A DNA stretch of 64,000 nucleotides from Bacteroidales bacterium (GTDB taxonomy: Bacteria > Bacteroidota > Bacteroidia > Bacteroidales > P3): the NCBI GenBank assembly GCA_009783885.1, contig WRCN01000003.1, positions 55,778 through 119,777 on the forward strand, in the 5' to 3' direction. Shown piece after piece: positions 27,492-36,874 of the stretch (position 1 is the first letter of the stretch; every line of letters starts with the position of its first letter). Below the pieces are notes generated by a model. It worked only from the letters and a program-made list of their open reading frames with translations. It was not told the origin of the DNA and ran no database searches. The position numbers were made by a program, and so were the translations under genes.

Positions 27492-28810
27492 TTTTTCACC
27501 CAATACTTATCTACAAACTCCTGTTTGATCGCAACTTCCTCTTTTGAAAAGTATTTAGCAAAGAGTTTCCAAGCTATATCAAGCATTTCTGTGGTGTCAA
27601 TATTGACGTCAATGGCGAGTAAATTTGTAGCATAATCTTTCGCGAAAGCGAGCGTACGATTATCGTAATCGGAAAGTTCGAAACCGTTTTCCAATTTGGT
27701 TTTAGCGTTGGCAGCATCGGCATAAAGACGAACACAAGCATTCATCACTTGCGGATGGTCTTCGCGAGTTTGTTTACCGATTACCAATTGCTTCAATCGA
27801 GATAGCGAACGGAACGGATCGATAATCACTTTTCCGGTGTCAGTATCTGCACGTAAAAATAATTGTCCTTCGGTAATATATCCGGTATTATCAGGGATAG
27901 CGTGTGTGATATCGCCACCGCTGAGTGTAGTTACGGACAAAATCGTAATTGAACCACCATTCGGCAATTGCACAGCTTTTTCGTAGATTTTTGCAAGGTC
28001 GGAATAAAGCGATCCGGGCATACTATCTTTCGACGGAATTTGATCCATACGATTGGAAACGATACTTAGTGCATCCGCATAAAGCGTCATGTCCGTGAGG
28101 AGAACGAGTACGCTTTCGTTTTTATCTACTGCAAAATATTCCGCAGCAGCGAGAACCATGTCGGGAATGAGCAAACGCTCTACAGGCGGTTGTTCCGTGG
28201 TATTCATAAAACAAATAATTCGATCCAACGCACCGGCACTTTCAAACGTTTTTTTGAAATATAAATAATCGTCGTTACTCATGCCCATTCCACCAAGAAT
28301 AATACGGTCAACTTTCGCACGAAGCGCAACCATGGCCATCACTTCGTTGTAGGGTTGGTCGGGATCGGCAAAGAATGGAATTTTTTGTCCGGAAACCAAC
28401 GCATTGTTCAAGTCAATGCCTGCAATTCCTGTTGGAATGAACTGCGAAGGCTGTTTTCTTCTGAACGGGTTCACGGACGGTCCTCCGATTTCACGCTTTT
28501 CGCCGTCCACCTTCGGGCCACCGTCAATAGGTTGTCCATAGGCATTGAAAAATCGTCCCGAAAGATCGTCGCTCACATATAAAGTTGGCGATTCGCCTAA
28601 AAATGTTACTTCTGTGGCCGTGTTGATGCCTTCTGTGCCGGCAAATATTTGCAATACAACTTGGTCGCCGTTGATTTTCACAACCTGCGCCAAACGGTCG
28701 CCAACCATCGCAAGTTCGTCGTTCATCACGTTTTCCGCCTTAATAGTAACGGTAGCTTTGGTTACGCCTTCTAATTTTGTGTAGATTTTTTGAAAAGGTT
28801 TTGTATTCAT
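27488..28810 (-). CDS. atpB: V-type ATP synthase subunit B
   Basis: Non-catalytic nucleotide-binding B subunit of a V/A-type ATPase. From ATG at 28810 (MNTKPFQKIYTKLEGV) it is 440 aa. It lacks the P-loop at the A-subunit position (FFADPDQPYNEVMAMV instead), as B subunits do; GPSVNPFRRKQPSQFI and SLYSDLAKIYEKA are B-type landmarks. No A, D, E, I or K subunit is nearby: both flanking genes are unrelated, and it has its own promoter and terminator. Bacteroidales usually encode these subunits in one operon. Confidence 0.93.
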   Translation of the reverse strand: MNTKPFQKIYTKLEGVTKATVTIKAENVMNDELAMVGDRLAQVVKINGDQVVLQIFAGTEGINTATEVTFLGESPTLYVSDDLSGRFFNAYGQPIDGGPKVDGEKREIGGPSVNPFRRKQPSQFIPTGIAGIDLNNALVSGQKIPFFADPDQPYNEVMAMVALRAKVDRIILGGMGMSNDDYLYFKKTFESAGALDRIICFMNTTEQPPVERLLIPDMVLAAAEYFAVDKNESVLVLLTDMTLYADALSIVSNRMDQIPSKDSMPGSLYSDLAKIYEKAVQLPNGGSITILSVTTLSGGDITHAIPDNTGYITEGQLFLRADTDTGKVIIDPFRSLSRLKQLVIGKQTREDHPQVMNACVRLYADAANAKTKLENGFELSDYDNRTLAFAKDYATNLLAIDVNIDTTEMLDIAWKLFAKYFSKEEVAIKQEFVDKYWVKN

Positions 28811-28848
28811 TGTCTGGACTGATTTTTTTAAGATATGAAAAAAATTAT

Positions 28849-28939
28849 ACAAAGATACAAAAAAAATATGAATCTCAAGACATGTTCAAAATTTTTATTT
28901 GAATCTATCATTTTTTGAGATATTTATTTGTATCTTTGC
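28849..28939. promoter_or_regulatory. Divergent promoter pair, V-ATPase B / YhcC-like
   Basis: Minus-strand TATCTTTGT (28849-28857) faces the B subunit, about 39 bases from its ATG. Plus-strand TATCTTTGC (28931-28939) ends 9 bases before the radical SAM ATG, so that leader would be under 5 bases. Confidence 0.65.
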
Positions 28940-28948
28940 AAAACAAAC

Positions 28949-29899
28949 ATGTCAAAAATTTCATCACTACGATATAACAATTATTCCAAAAATCTAATCC
29001 AACAATTCGGCGTTAGATTGCAAAAATTGTCTATAGATGCCGGTTTTTCATGTCCTAATCGCGATGGAACGATTGGGGTAGGAGGTTGCACATTCTGTAA
29101 TAATGATGCGTTTAATCCGTCGTATTGTATGCCTCAAAAGAGCGTTATGCAACAAATTCAAGAAGGTAAAAGTTTTCATCAACTTCGCTACAAACATGTG
29201 CCGAAATATTTGGCATATTTTCAAGCGTATTCCAACACGTATGCACCGATTGATAAGTTGAAAGCCTTGTATGAAGAGGCTTTGAGCGATGTTGATGTAG
29301 TTGGATTAGTCATTGGAACACGTTGTGATTGTTTGGATGATGAAAAATTGAACTATCTCGCCGAACTTTCGAAATCGCATTATATTGTGCTCGAAATTGG
29401 CTTAGAATCTTGCTACAACGATACGTTGAAATTAATCCATCGCGGTCACACCTTTGAAGATGCTGAATTTTGGATTAAAAAAGCCGCTGATTTGGGAATA
29501 AAGGTCGGGATTCATCTCATTTTTGGTTTGCCCGATGATACACGTGAAAAAATGTTGACACAAGTTCATAAAATCAACCAACTGCCCATCTACTCTATAA
29601 AATTACATCAGCTGCAAATCATCAAAGGTACAAAAATGGAAAAGCAATTTTTGGAAAACGATTCAAATTTCAAGCCGTTGTTTTTCGCATTGGACGACTA
29701 TTTGGATTTTGTTATAGATTTTGTCGAACAACTTCGTCCCGATATCATCATCGAACGCATTGCAGGCGAAGTTCCACCGCGATTTCAGATTGGTCCGGTT
29801 TGGGGCGGTATTCGCAACGATCAAATTATGATGCGATTTGAAAAACGCTTAGCTGAGCGTGAAACGTTTCAAGGACGCATCTTTCTCAAAAACGCATAG
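28949..29899 (+). CDS. TIGR01212-family radical SAM protein (YhcC-like)
   Basis: 316 aa from the ATG at 28949, chosen because the promoter box ends at 28939 and the sequence MSKISSLRYNNYSKNLIQQFG is the family start. The SAM cluster motif is seen as C-PNRDGTIGVGG-C-TF-C. GLESCYNDTLKLIHRGH and IHLIFGLPDD are conserved family stretches. The biological substrate of YhcC proteins is unknown to me. The last 31 bases overlap the convergent glycosyltransferase gene. Confidence 0.87.
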   Translation: MSKISSLRYNNYSKNLIQQFGVRLQKLSIDAGFSCPNRDGTIGVGGCTFCNNDAFNPSYCMPQKSVMQQIQEGKSFHQLRYKHVPKYLAYFQAYSNTYAPIDKLKALYEEALSDVDVVGLVIGTRCDCLDDEKLNYLAELSKSHYIVLEIGLESCYNDTLKLIHRGHTFEDAEFWIKKAADLGIKVGIHLIFGLPDDTREKMLTQVHKINQLPIYSIKLHQLQIIKGTKMEKQFLENDSNFKPLFFALDDYLDFVIDFVEQLRPDIIIERIAGEVPPRFQIGPVWGGIRNDQIMMRFEKRLAERETFQGRIFLKNA

Positions 29900-30867
29900 A
29901 ATTTACAGCCGAGAGCAACAAAAGGTCGAGGCAAGATTAACAAACATTTTTTCAAAACATGTAAATTGCTATGCCAAATTTCTTTTTTTGAAAAACTTTT
30001 GAACGTCTCTAAAAACAGGGTATTTATGCGCTTTTGTTCGTCTTTTGAAAAATGTTTTTGGAATCGAAAAAACAGCGTATACATGCCTAAAAAACGTTTC
30101 AAGGATGTTGTTTTTGCTATTTTCGCTTCATTTGAATGTTCGCCAAAGTGCGATATGACAAGATTTTCTCGCATTTTATCGGAGTGTAAAATGGCAAAAC
30201 GTACAGGAGTTGGCGTTTTTGTTCTCGCCTGCTGGTGTTGGCGGTAAAAATAGCCCGCTTGAGAAAAGGCAACAGACCGGGAAGCGAACAATGTTGCTTG
30301 CGAAACGTATTCATCAAGATTTAACGAATTATTGGAAAGATCAAAGTTTGCAGATGTATACAAATCTCTTGAAACAATCCCCATTGTTGAAATTCCCCAT
30401 TTTCCGATGGTTAACATACCGGCTTCTTTACCTGAAAGAATTTGGTCGAAATTAAAATTGTCTTCCGGAATTTTTTTTAGAATTTTGACGCCTTGCTCGT
30501 CGACTAATTTAAGTTGAAGTATGACAGTATCTACACCAGTTTGTTTTTGGCGGTTGACAAGGATTTCCAAACAGTCGACTTCTAAAAAATCATCAGCATC
30601 CAAATCGAAAAACCAATCTCCGTTTGCTTCCGGACGCACCAAACCTTTAAGTTTTTGGGGGTTTCCGCAATGCTCTAAAAAAAATGCTATAAATCGAGAG
30701 TCGGAACTTGTAAACGCATCTATAATTTGTTTGCTTTTATCCGTAGAACCATCATCTATAAGCAGACATTCCCAATCGCTGAAAGTCTGATTACGAAGGC
30801 TATTTAAACATTCTTCAAGATAATTTTGTGCATTGAATACAGGAGTGAATATCGAAATTTTAGGCAT
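29869..30867 (-). CDS. Family 2 glycosyltransferase
   Basis: 332 aa, GT-A fold. SIFTPVFNAQNYLEECLNSL, LLIDDGSTDKS and the DxD-like FDLDADDF are the nucleotide-sugar binding elements. The C-terminal part is helical with basic patches and a weak hydrophobic stretch near the end. Starts 8 bases inside the flippase gene, so it is in an operon likely making a surface polysaccharide. Donor and acceptor are not inferable. Confidence 0.88.
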   Translation of the reverse strand: MPKISIFTPVFNAQNYLEECLNSLRNQTFSDWECLLIDDGSTDKSKQIIDAFTSSDSRFIAFFLEHCGNPQKLKGLVRPEANGDWFFDLDADDFLEVDCLEILVNRQKQTGVDTVILQLKLVDEQGVKILKKIPEDNFNFDQILSGKEAGMLTIGKWGISTMGIVSRDLYTSANFDLSNNSLNLDEYVSQATLFASRSVAFSQAGYFYRQHQQARTKTPTPVRFAILHSDKMRENLVISHFGEHSNEAKIAKTTSLKRFLGMYTLFFRFQKHFSKDEQKRINTLFLETFKSFSKKEIWHSNLHVLKKCLLILPRPFVALGCKFYAFLRKMRP

Positions 30868-32308
30868 ACTTTTTTTCTTTAAGGTAATTCAACATAAATT
30901 TCCATTCGTCGAATTTCAACAAGTGCGCGCCAATCGCGTAAACACCCAAACCTGAAATTCCCCCGCACACTAATTTCATAAAGTCCCATGTAGGAGCATA
31001 ATAGGTTATGCCCAATACCGCCAACCACGCTACAATACCAGACAACACAGCCAATCCAAGCACCGGCCATACAATTTTTAATTGTTCGATCCACCGGATT
31101 GATAGATATTTTTGCGAAAAAATCACAGAAACAATCATATCGAAAAATGCGTAGAACCCAATTGACGCACAAATCCAAAAGATTCCGTGAGGCAAACAAA
31201 TAAAAAATACGGCAAACCCAAATGCTTTTTTGATGATTTGCGATATTAAATATGGTCTGCTAAACCCTTTCGCCAACAACATTCGTTCGTTTGTTACCAA
31301 CACCGGATACCACAAATAAGAAATACACAAAATTTGTAGAAACGGCACCGCAGGTAGCCACCTATCGGTCAATACAAACGAAACAAACGGCTCTGCCAAA
31401 ACCGCTAACAATAGAGCAAGAGGAAAAATAATAAAACACGCCAACGATAAAAATCGGGAAAAAAGAATATGTTGCTTGTCGGGGCTATCGTGATGTGTGG
31501 ATTGCAAAGGAATAAACGACCGCGTGATGGTATAGGCGATGTTGGTCGTCAATAAATTACTAAGGTTGTACCCTTGTTGAAAAAGCCCCAATTCGCCAAC
31601 CGTATAGCGTCTTCCGATGAAGACCGCATACATGTTTTTGTATATCGTATCCAACAATGAAGACAATGTAACTGCAAACCCAAAACGGAACAATGATTTC
31701 AACGATGTCAAACTAAAAACTAATCGCGGACGCCAACGTTCACCAAATAGCCAATAACATGCAATTCTCAATGAATGGTTGGTCAAAAATTGAAACACCA
31801 ACGCCCAAACGCCATAACCGTAATAGGCTAATCCAACGCCCAATAATCCGCTTATCAGCATCGCCGACATGCCGATAAAAGCCTGTTTTTTAAACTTTAA
31901 AGCGATGTCCAATTTTGCACCGTGAACAGTTCCAAACGACCAAATCACAACATTCAACCCGGCTACTTTAACGATAGGAATGAGTTCCGGTTGTTCATAA
32001 AATCTTGCAATAAACGGCGCAGACCAAAAAAATACGCCGTAAAGAACTAACCCGAACAGGATATTAAACCAAAAAACAGTTGAAAAATCGTTTTCCGTAG
32101 GATTCTTTTTTTGCACTAACGCCAGCGATAATCCGCCATCCATCAACATCCAACCCACCATCAAAAAAATAAAAACCATGGCTATCAACCCATAATCCTC
32201 AGGCATCAGCAAACGTGCCAACACAATCGTGAAAATGGCTTGAAACACTTGCGTTCCAAACCGTTCCACACCGGTCCAAGCCACACTGCTAAAAGTTGTA
32301 TTACTCAT
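30860..32308 (-). CDS. Wzx/MOP-family polysaccharide flippase
   Basis: 482 aa from ATG 32308 (MSNTTFSSVAWTGVERFG), about 12-14 membrane helices. The N-terminal part matches the lipopolysaccharide biosynthesis (polysaccharide_synt, WzxC-like) group: RFGTQVFQAIFTIVLARLLMPEDYGLIAM and SLALVQKKNPTENDFSTVFW. Should move lipid-linked glycans across the inner membrane. Overlaps the upstream gene by 8 bases and the downstream glycosyltransferase by 8 bases. Confidence 0.88.
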   Translation of the reverse strand: MSNTTFSSVAWTGVERFGTQVFQAIFTIVLARLLMPEDYGLIAMVFIFLMVGWMLMDGGLSLALVQKKNPTENDFSTVFWFNILFGLVLYGVFFWSAPFIARFYEQPELIPIVKVAGLNVVIWSFGTVHGAKLDIALKFKKQAFIGMSAMLISGLLGVGLAYYGYGVWALVFQFLTNHSLRIACYWLFGERWRPRLVFSLTSLKSLFRFGFAVTLSSLLDTIYKNMYAVFIGRRYTVGELGLFQQGYNLSNLLTTNIAYTITRSFIPLQSTHHDSPDKQHILFSRFLSLACFIIFPLALLLAVLAEPFVSFVLTDRWLPAVPFLQILCISYLWYPVLVTNERMLLAKGFSRPYLISQIIKKAFGFAVFFICLPHGIFWICASIGFYAFFDMIVSVIFSQKYLSIRWIEQLKIVWPVLGLAVLSGIVAWLAVLGITYYAPTWDFMKLVCGGISGLGVYAIGAHLLKFDEWKFMLNYLKEKKYA

Positions 32309-32882
32309 TTTTTGGTTTAAATAATATCCAGAATATCGCAATAACTATCACATTCAGAATTACGGATGTCAAATAAACAGCTCTGGTTTCGTTCGGTTGC
32401 CAATGCAAAATCATCGTTTGAAAACCCAACACAGCATTACAAATTAACCACAAACTAACGAAAAAAATGTAATATTTCAATCGCTGTTCATCATTTCGGA
32501 ATAACAGCATCAACACGACAAGACAAAGCACTTCAAAGCCCAAAACAAACTCCAAATTGTAGTTAACCAAATTTCCTAAAAGATCCAATCCATAATGCAG
32601 CATCAATGCAAAAAATATCCCGAAAATCAGATTTTGCCAAGTTTTCAGCACCAATGCCAACATGCACACGGCAAGTCCGAGAAACGCCCAAGTTTGATGC
32701 AACGGATGAAGTAGAAACGAATTGCCGACTCCAGAATCGCGATAGTAATACACCAAATGATCGGCATCAATTAAATTTACAGCCATTGCAGCGATTGCCA
32801 ATGGGAAAAAGCCCACTTTCAAGGGTTTGTGCGCTATTTTTGCGAGGGTGATTGAGGCGAGTAAATGTCCTGCTAAATACAT
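32301..32882 (-). CDS. DUF6122-like integral membrane protein
   Basis: 193 aa from ATG 32882 (MYLAGHLLASITLAKIAHK). About six hydrophobic segments and conserved-looking His/Asp positions: NLIDADHLVYY, HPLHQTWAFLG and MLHYGLDLLGN, a pattern of membrane-bound metal-dependent hydrolase-like (YdjM/DUF6122) proteins. A longer start at 32927 would be encoded by the dispersed repeat and is rejected. First gene of the flippase-glycosyltransferase operon. Confidence 0.65.
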   Translation of the reverse strand: MYLAGHLLASITLAKIAHKPLKVGFFPLAIAAMAVNLIDADHLVYYYRDSGVGNSFLLHPLHQTWAFLGLAVCMLALVLKTWQNLIFGIFFALMLHYGLDLLGNLVNYNLEFVLGFEVLCLVVLMLLFRNDEQRLKYYIFFVSLWLICNAVLGFQTMILHWQPNETRAVYLTSVILNVIVIAIFWILFKPKNE

Positions 32883-32902
32883 AGGGTTAAAGAGTTTTGA
32901 TT

Positions 32903-32954
32903 GGTGGCTTTGACTTCGCTCAGCCACCGGTCGTTGAGCGTAGTCGAAACGACC
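32903..32954. repeat. GGTGGCTTTGACTTCGCTCAGCC / GAGCGTAGTCGAAACGACC hairpin
   Basis: 52 bases between thyA and the DUF6122 gene; arms fold back on each other (GGTCGTTGAGCG pairs with CGCTCAGCCACC with few mismatches). Same family as 23301 and 42849. Confidence 0.88.
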
Positions 32955-32960
32955 TTTTTT

Positions 32961-33755
32961 TTAAACGGCAACTTCGCCCTTAATATGCGGATGCGCCTGA
33001 TAGTTCAATAATTCAAAATCATCGTAGGTGAATTCGAAAATGTTTTTGATATTAGGATTAAGTTTCATTTGTGGCAAAGGAAAAGGTTCTCGAGTGAGTT
33101 GGGTTTTCGCTTGTTCGAAGTGATTAGAATAGAGGTGCGCATCGCCAAGCGTGTGAATAAATTCGCCGGGTTGTAAATCGCAAACTTGTGCAATCATTAG
33201 GGTTAGCAAGGCATACGAAGCAATGTTGAACGGAACGCCTAAAAATACATCTGCCGAACGTTGATACAATTGACATGATAATTTACCATTTGCCACATAA
33301 AATTGGAATAAAATATGGCAGGGTGGGAGAGCCATCTCCGAGAGTTCACCAACGTTCCACGCACATACGAGCATTCTGCGGGAATCGGGATTGGTTTTGA
33401 TAGTATGAATGAGTTCGCTGATTTGATCCATACTTTTGCCGTCTTTACAGCCCCATGATCGCCATTGCTTGCCGTAGACAGGGCCTAAGTTACCGTCAGC
33501 ATCTGCCCATTCGTCCCAAATTCGAACGCCGTGTTCTTGCAGATATTGAACATTTGTATCGCCTTTCAAAAACCATAGCAATTCATAAACTATGGACTTT
33601 AAATGCAATTTTTTTGTTGTTACCAAGGGAAATCCGTTGGATAAATCGAATCGCATTTGGTGTCCGAAAATACTGCGTGTACCCGTTCCTGTGCGGTCAG
33701 ATTTATCGGTGCCGTGTTCTAATATTTTTGAGAGTAATTCTAAGTATGGTGTCAT
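32961..33755 (-). CDS. thyA: Thymidylate synthase
   Basis: Folate-dependent methylation of dUMP to dTMP, 264 aa from ATG 33755 ([15 protein letters not shown]). The catalytic Cys is in [44 protein letters not shown] and [10 protein letters not shown] are family landmarks. 34 bases after the DUF3667 gene on the same strand. Confidence 0.96.
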   Translation of the reverse strand: MTPYLELLSKILEHGTDKSDRTGTGTRSIFGHQMRFDLSNGFPLVTTKKLHLKSIVYELLWFLKGDTNVQYLQEHGVRIWDEWADADGNLGPVYGKQWRSWGCKDGKSMDQISELIHTIKTNPDSRRMLVCAWNVGELSEMALPPCHILFQFYVANGKLSCQLYQRSADVFLGVPFNIASYALLTLMIAQVCDLQPGEFIHTLGDAHLYSNHFEQAKTQLTREPFPLPQMKLNPNIKNIFEFTYDDFELLNYQAHPHIKGEVAV

Positions 33756-33789
33756 TATTTGGGTAAAAGGTGAAGGGAAAAAGTTTTTT

Positions 33790-34530
33790 TTATGTAATTT
33801 GTAGATTGCCGTTAAATACGTCAATTATAGTTCCGATTATGGCTACAGAAATTCCAAATACGAGAAGACCAACCATATAAGCCAAAGAAGCCTTCACGTA
33901 GTTTTTAGCGATCTTTTCACCAAAAAATTGTCCGGTAGCCCATATAAAATAGATGATCAAAAGGAGGTTTAGCGGTTGTATTAAATCCAAACTTGTTATT
34001 TTTTGAAGAATAACAATAACGGATGTACCTAATGATGTTATACCGGTAACAAAGCAGACCAAAATGAAAATTTCAAAAAGATTGTAGTTAGATTTTCTAA
34101 AAAACAGTTTGATCCAAAATGCGATAAAGAATCCCATAAATATATTGAAATAGCCCGGATATTTTATGATTATCCATTCCATAATAAGATTTGTCGTAAG
34201 GCTTTCCGGTGTATCAAGGTGTATAGTATAATCTTTTATTCCCATTTGAAAAAAATGATTGATAACCGTATAAATTAACGATGTAATAATGACAAACGTA
34301 ATAGGTTTTACAAACCGGTATCGATCTTCCGCAACAAACTGTCTAACACTCTTTCCGGGGCGTAAGAGCATGCCTTTTATGGTATATAATAATCCTTTAT
34401 TGGCACAAAAAAAATCGCCGATTTCCTTGAAAATATAGTGTTTGTCAATTCTTCTCATTTTTGCCGATTGTCCGCAATTTGAGCAGTAGTTTCCGGTGAC
34501 GGGGTTGGTGCAGTTTTTACAGGTGTCCAT
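33790..34530 (-). CDS. DUF3667 membrane protein with zinc-ribbon N-terminus
   Basis: 246 aa from ATG 34530. Residues 1-20 form a CxxC...CxxC ribbon (CKNC, then CSNC), followed by [11 protein letters not shown] and [15 protein letters not shown], which are DUF3667 hallmarks. Four or five transmembrane helices follow. Function unknown. A TATCTTTGC box (34549-34557) sits 19 bases before the ATG. Confidence 0.8.
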   Translation of the reverse strand: MDTCKNCTNPVTGNYCSNCGQSAKMRRIDKHYIFKEIGDFFCANKGLLYTIKGMLLRPGKSVRQFVAEDRYRFVKPITFVIITSLIYTVINHFFQMGIKDYTIHLDTPESLTTNLIMEWIIIKYPGYFNIFMGFFIAFWIKLFFRKSNYNLFEIFILVCFVTGITSLGTSVIVILQKITSLDLIQPLNLLLIIYFIWATGQFFGEKIAKNYVKASLAYMVGLLVFGISVAIIGTIIDVFNGNLQIT

Positions 34531-34548
34531 TGTTTTTTGATTTTTTTT

Positions 34549-34557
34549 GCAAAGATA
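34549..34557 (-). promoter_or_regulatory. Promoter box for DUF3667-thyA
   Basis: TATCTTTGC on the minus strand, 19 bases upstream of the DUF3667 ATG; thyA has no box of its own in the 34-base gap, so it probably reads from here. Confidence 0.6.
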
Positions 34558-34621
34558 CAAAAAAAAATGAAATTTATGATATAACATCTATGCTTTCCTC
34601 TTCTCCTCTAAAATTGTTATT

Positions 34622-34650
34622 CGTCATGTCGAGCGGAGCGAGACATCTGT
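34622..34650. repeat. CGTCATGTCGAGCGGAGCGAG unit
   Basis: Near copy of the unit at 2702-2728, downstream of the DUF6157 gene stop. Confidence 0.75.
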
Positions 34651-34672
34651 AGGCTATTTTAATCTTGAACCT

Positions 34673-35083
34673 TTATTTATTTGATTTCATTGCCTTAACT
34701 TTTTGGATTTTTGGGTCGTCCAAAAATTTCTGGTATTCGTCTGTTTCCATGCCGTAGAGGGCAACTTTTCCGTCTTTATCGCAGTGAATACCAAACCCGT
34801 AAGTTTTTGGTAAAGGCGAAGTGCGGAAGCAAGGTTGTCCCTTTGCAAAAAATTGTTCTCTGGCTTGTTTGTATTCTTCTTTTATCAAATCGTTTTTATC
34901 TGCAAACACTTGAAAAAACACGTCATCCGAAGTATATGTATATGGATTTTTAGCAATCAAATTATACTGCATTTCCGCAACTGTTGGTTTGTCTTTGATT
35001 GGCGGTTTGGTGCCACAACTTGCTTTGGTGTCGGCTGATACTTCGATGAAGGTGTTGAAATAGTTTGTTGTGTGTACTTTCAT
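34673..35083 (-). CDS. DUF6157 family protein
   Basis: 136 aa, cytoplasmic. MKVHTTNYFNTFIEVSAD, NPYTYTSDDVFFQVFADKND, REQFFAKGQPCFR and KVALYGMETDEYQKF match the DUF6157 family as I know it. Function unknown. Its start overlaps the SRPBCC stop by 4 bases, so the two are translationally coupled. Confidence 0.75.
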   Translation of the reverse strand: MKVHTTNYFNTFIEVSADTKASCGTKPPIKDKPTVAEMQYNLIAKNPYTYTSDDVFFQVFADKNDLIKEEYKQAREQFFAKGQPCFRTSPLPKTYGFGIHCDKDGKVALYGMETDEYQKFLDDPKIQKVKAMKSNK

Positions 35084-35502
35084 GTTTTATCATTCTCAGC
35101 CAATTCACCCAATTTCTTTGCTACTATGGGCAAACTTTTTGCAACACTTTTTCTGAAAATGGCTTTGATCAAGAATGCCAATGTCCCGAATGCTTCAACT
35201 GCAAGCCTTATTTTTACCACATCGTTGTCTTTAACTATTTCATGTATAAAATCCACTTTGCTCATAGGCATTTTACAATGCAAGGTAAACGCTTTATTTA
35301 CAACAACATCTTTTAAAGGCGATGACGATTTTGGCTTGTTGATATTTTTTATGGTGACCAACGCACCATCTTCAAAATCTCCATCGATGGTTGAATATTC
35401 GATACCGTCAATCCACTCTTTCCAGTTTTCGACATCTGTAAATATTTGCCATATTTTGGCTTCCGATGCCTTTGTTTCCAAAGAAAATTCACTTACTAAC
35501 AT
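35080..35502 (-). CDS. SRPBCC (START-like) family protein
   Basis: 140 aa. SLETKASEAKIWQIFTDVENWKEWIDGIEYSTIDGDF is the typical start of polyketide-cyclase/SRPBCC proteins, ending with a long C-terminal helix. These bind hydrophobic ligands; the ligand here is unknown. Paired with DUF6157. Confidence 0.8.
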   Translation of the reverse strand: MLVSEFSLETKASEAKIWQIFTDVENWKEWIDGIEYSTIDGDFEDGALVTIKNINKPKSSSPLKDVVVNKAFTLHCKMPMSKVDFIHEIVKDNDVVKIRLAVEAFGTLAFLIKAIFRKSVAKSLPIVAKKLGELAENDKT

Positions 35503-35584
35503 TTTATGTCCTCCTTGTTTTTGTATTTTTTCAATTATGATTAATTTTATGTCCTTGTCGGATAGTTTATATTTTGATTAACGA

Positions 35585-35710
35585 CGACGACCCGGCGGCT
35601 TGGTGAAGTGGTGGCGTTTCTATGGTGGCTACGCTGTCCGGCGTGATGTTTTTTATCTCCTTGAAGTTTCGGCGGAGCCCAGTAGCCATTGCGCCAAACC
35701 GCAAGTTGCA
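35585..35710. repeat. GC-rich imperfect inverted repeat
   Basis: In an otherwise AT-rich 236-base gap (35503-35738) this block is locally GC-rich. CTTGGTGAAGTGGTGGCG and TATGGTGGCTACGCTG on the left pair with CAGTAGCCATTGCGCC and CGCCAAACCGCAAG on the right, with bulges. Large bulged hairpins like this recall integron attC sites, but I cannot find the paired RYYYAAC/GTTRRRY core sites, so no such call is made. No gene is seen in the gap. Confidence 0.5.
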
Positions 35711-35738
35711 CGCAGGCATTCTTTTGTCAATAGAAATA

Positions 35739-36749
35739 TTATGGGATGTATTTCCATTCTTTCGTATTCCAAATGGATCCGGGAAACTGTATCAAAAATT
35801 TGTTTTTTATGATTGATGAATTGCCTACTCGCTCTACATTATGCTTTCTGTCTATAACCGACCAGTGAATTGTTCCGATATTGTTCACTTTTCCTCTTTC
35901 AACTTCAAATATCTTTGGTGGGTTGAGATTTGTAAAAAAATACGCCCAAGCACCATCGTCGTTTTGTTTTTTTATGGCTATTTCATTAATCCAATATTTG
36001 CCTTCTTGCAAATTTACGTAAAACAAACCATTTTTATCGGCAGAAAAACGTAAAACTTCACTGGTGGCTGTATTCCTTATAGATATTTCAATACCGGAAG
36101 TAATGATACCGTCAAACGATACACCGTGTGGACTCACTAAATTGATTCCTGTGAAAACAACTTCACCAACTAACAAGGTTGTTAAATTTATTTCGCTGTA
36201 TGTCGGTTCTGAAGGCTCTTTTAAAAAAGTCAATTGTTTATATTTCCATTCCTGATTCCAATTAAAGCTGATGCATCGTGAAGCCTCATTTTTAATGTCT
36301 GGACTATCCTCTTGAACTACTGTATGCCTGTTATTCGCAAACACCCATTGAATTTTTCCTAAATTATTCACTTTCCCCTTTTCAATTTCCAATATCCTTA
36401 GAACAGGGGTGGTGAAAAGAGTTGACCAAGCACCATCATTACGTTCCTTTTTTATGTGGAATCTTTGAATCCTATATTTACCCTCTCGCAGATTAGCGGA
36501 AAAGAAACCATTTTTGTCAGAACGTAAATAAAAAACATCATTGGTGGCTATATTTACTATAACTATTTCTATACCAGAAGTAGTTACTCCTTTAAACGAT
36601 ATTCCTTGAGCACTCACATAATCATTGTTAATAAAGACAATTTCACCAACCAACATAGTCGGTGTCCTTTTGCTAGACATTGGTATGCTTTTACAGCCAA
36701 TGAGAAAGCAAAGGGAAAGATTCAGCAAGAACAAACATTTATATTTCAT
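35739..36749 (-). CDS. Lipoprotein with internally duplicated domain, unknown function
   Basis: 336 aa, lipoprotein signal ending LIGCKS (Cys19). Two copies of a roughly 130-residue unit: about 33-150 (LVGEIVFINNDYVSAQGISFKGVTTSG...) and about 190-310 (LVGEVVFTGINLVSPHGVSFDGIITSG...). Each runs through IxNxATxxVxxxxxDKNG, an xLxEGKY turn, DGAW and EKGKVNN. The shape resembles a carboxypeptidase-regulatory/prealbumin-like beta domain. First (distal) member of a minus-strand cluster of exported proteins. Confidence 0.75.
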   Translation of the reverse strand: MKYKCLFLLNLSLCFLIGCKSIPMSSKRTPTMLVGEIVFINNDYVSAQGISFKGVTTSGIEIVIVNIATNDVFYLRSDKNGFFSANLREGKYRIQRFHIKKERNDGAWSTLFTTPVLRILEIEKGKVNNLGKIQWVFANNRHTVVQEDSPDIKNEASRCISFNWNQEWKYKQLTFLKEPSEPTYSEINLTTLLVGEVVFTGINLVSPHGVSFDGIITSGIEISIRNTATSEVLRFSADKNGLFYVNLQEGKYWINEIAIKKQNDDGAWAYFFTNLNPPKIFEVERGKVNNIGTIHWSVIDRKHNVERVGNSSIIKNKFLIQFPGSIWNTKEWKYIP

Positions 36750-36763
36750 ATTTTTCGTATTTA

Positions 36764-36874
36764 CTATTTGTTATACTTAATTTTCAATTTTTTGTTTAGT
36801 TGCCAACTATGCTGTCCCGCTTGCGTGCAACGTCCGCCCAACGGAGCGATTAATATGAGTACTGTTTTTTTCAT
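36764..36874 (-). pseudogene. Truncated signal-peptide head of a lipoprotein gene
   Basis: A 36-codon frame starting MKKTVLILIA and then running into repeat sequence (CGTTGCACGCAAGCGGGACAG on the minus strand) and a stop. Its first bases and the 50 bases before it match the start of the gene at 39832 (66 of 68 bases identical between 36860-36927 and 39818-39885). It is the beginning of a lost paralogue. Confidence 0.7.

Noticed and set aside
32883..32927. Longer start for the DUF6122-like gene
   Set aside because: The added residues (MAERSQSHQSKLF) come from the dispersed repeat in another frame.
35585..35710. Integron attC site
   Set aside because: No paired core sites could be found and no integrase is present; kept only as an imperfect inverted repeat.
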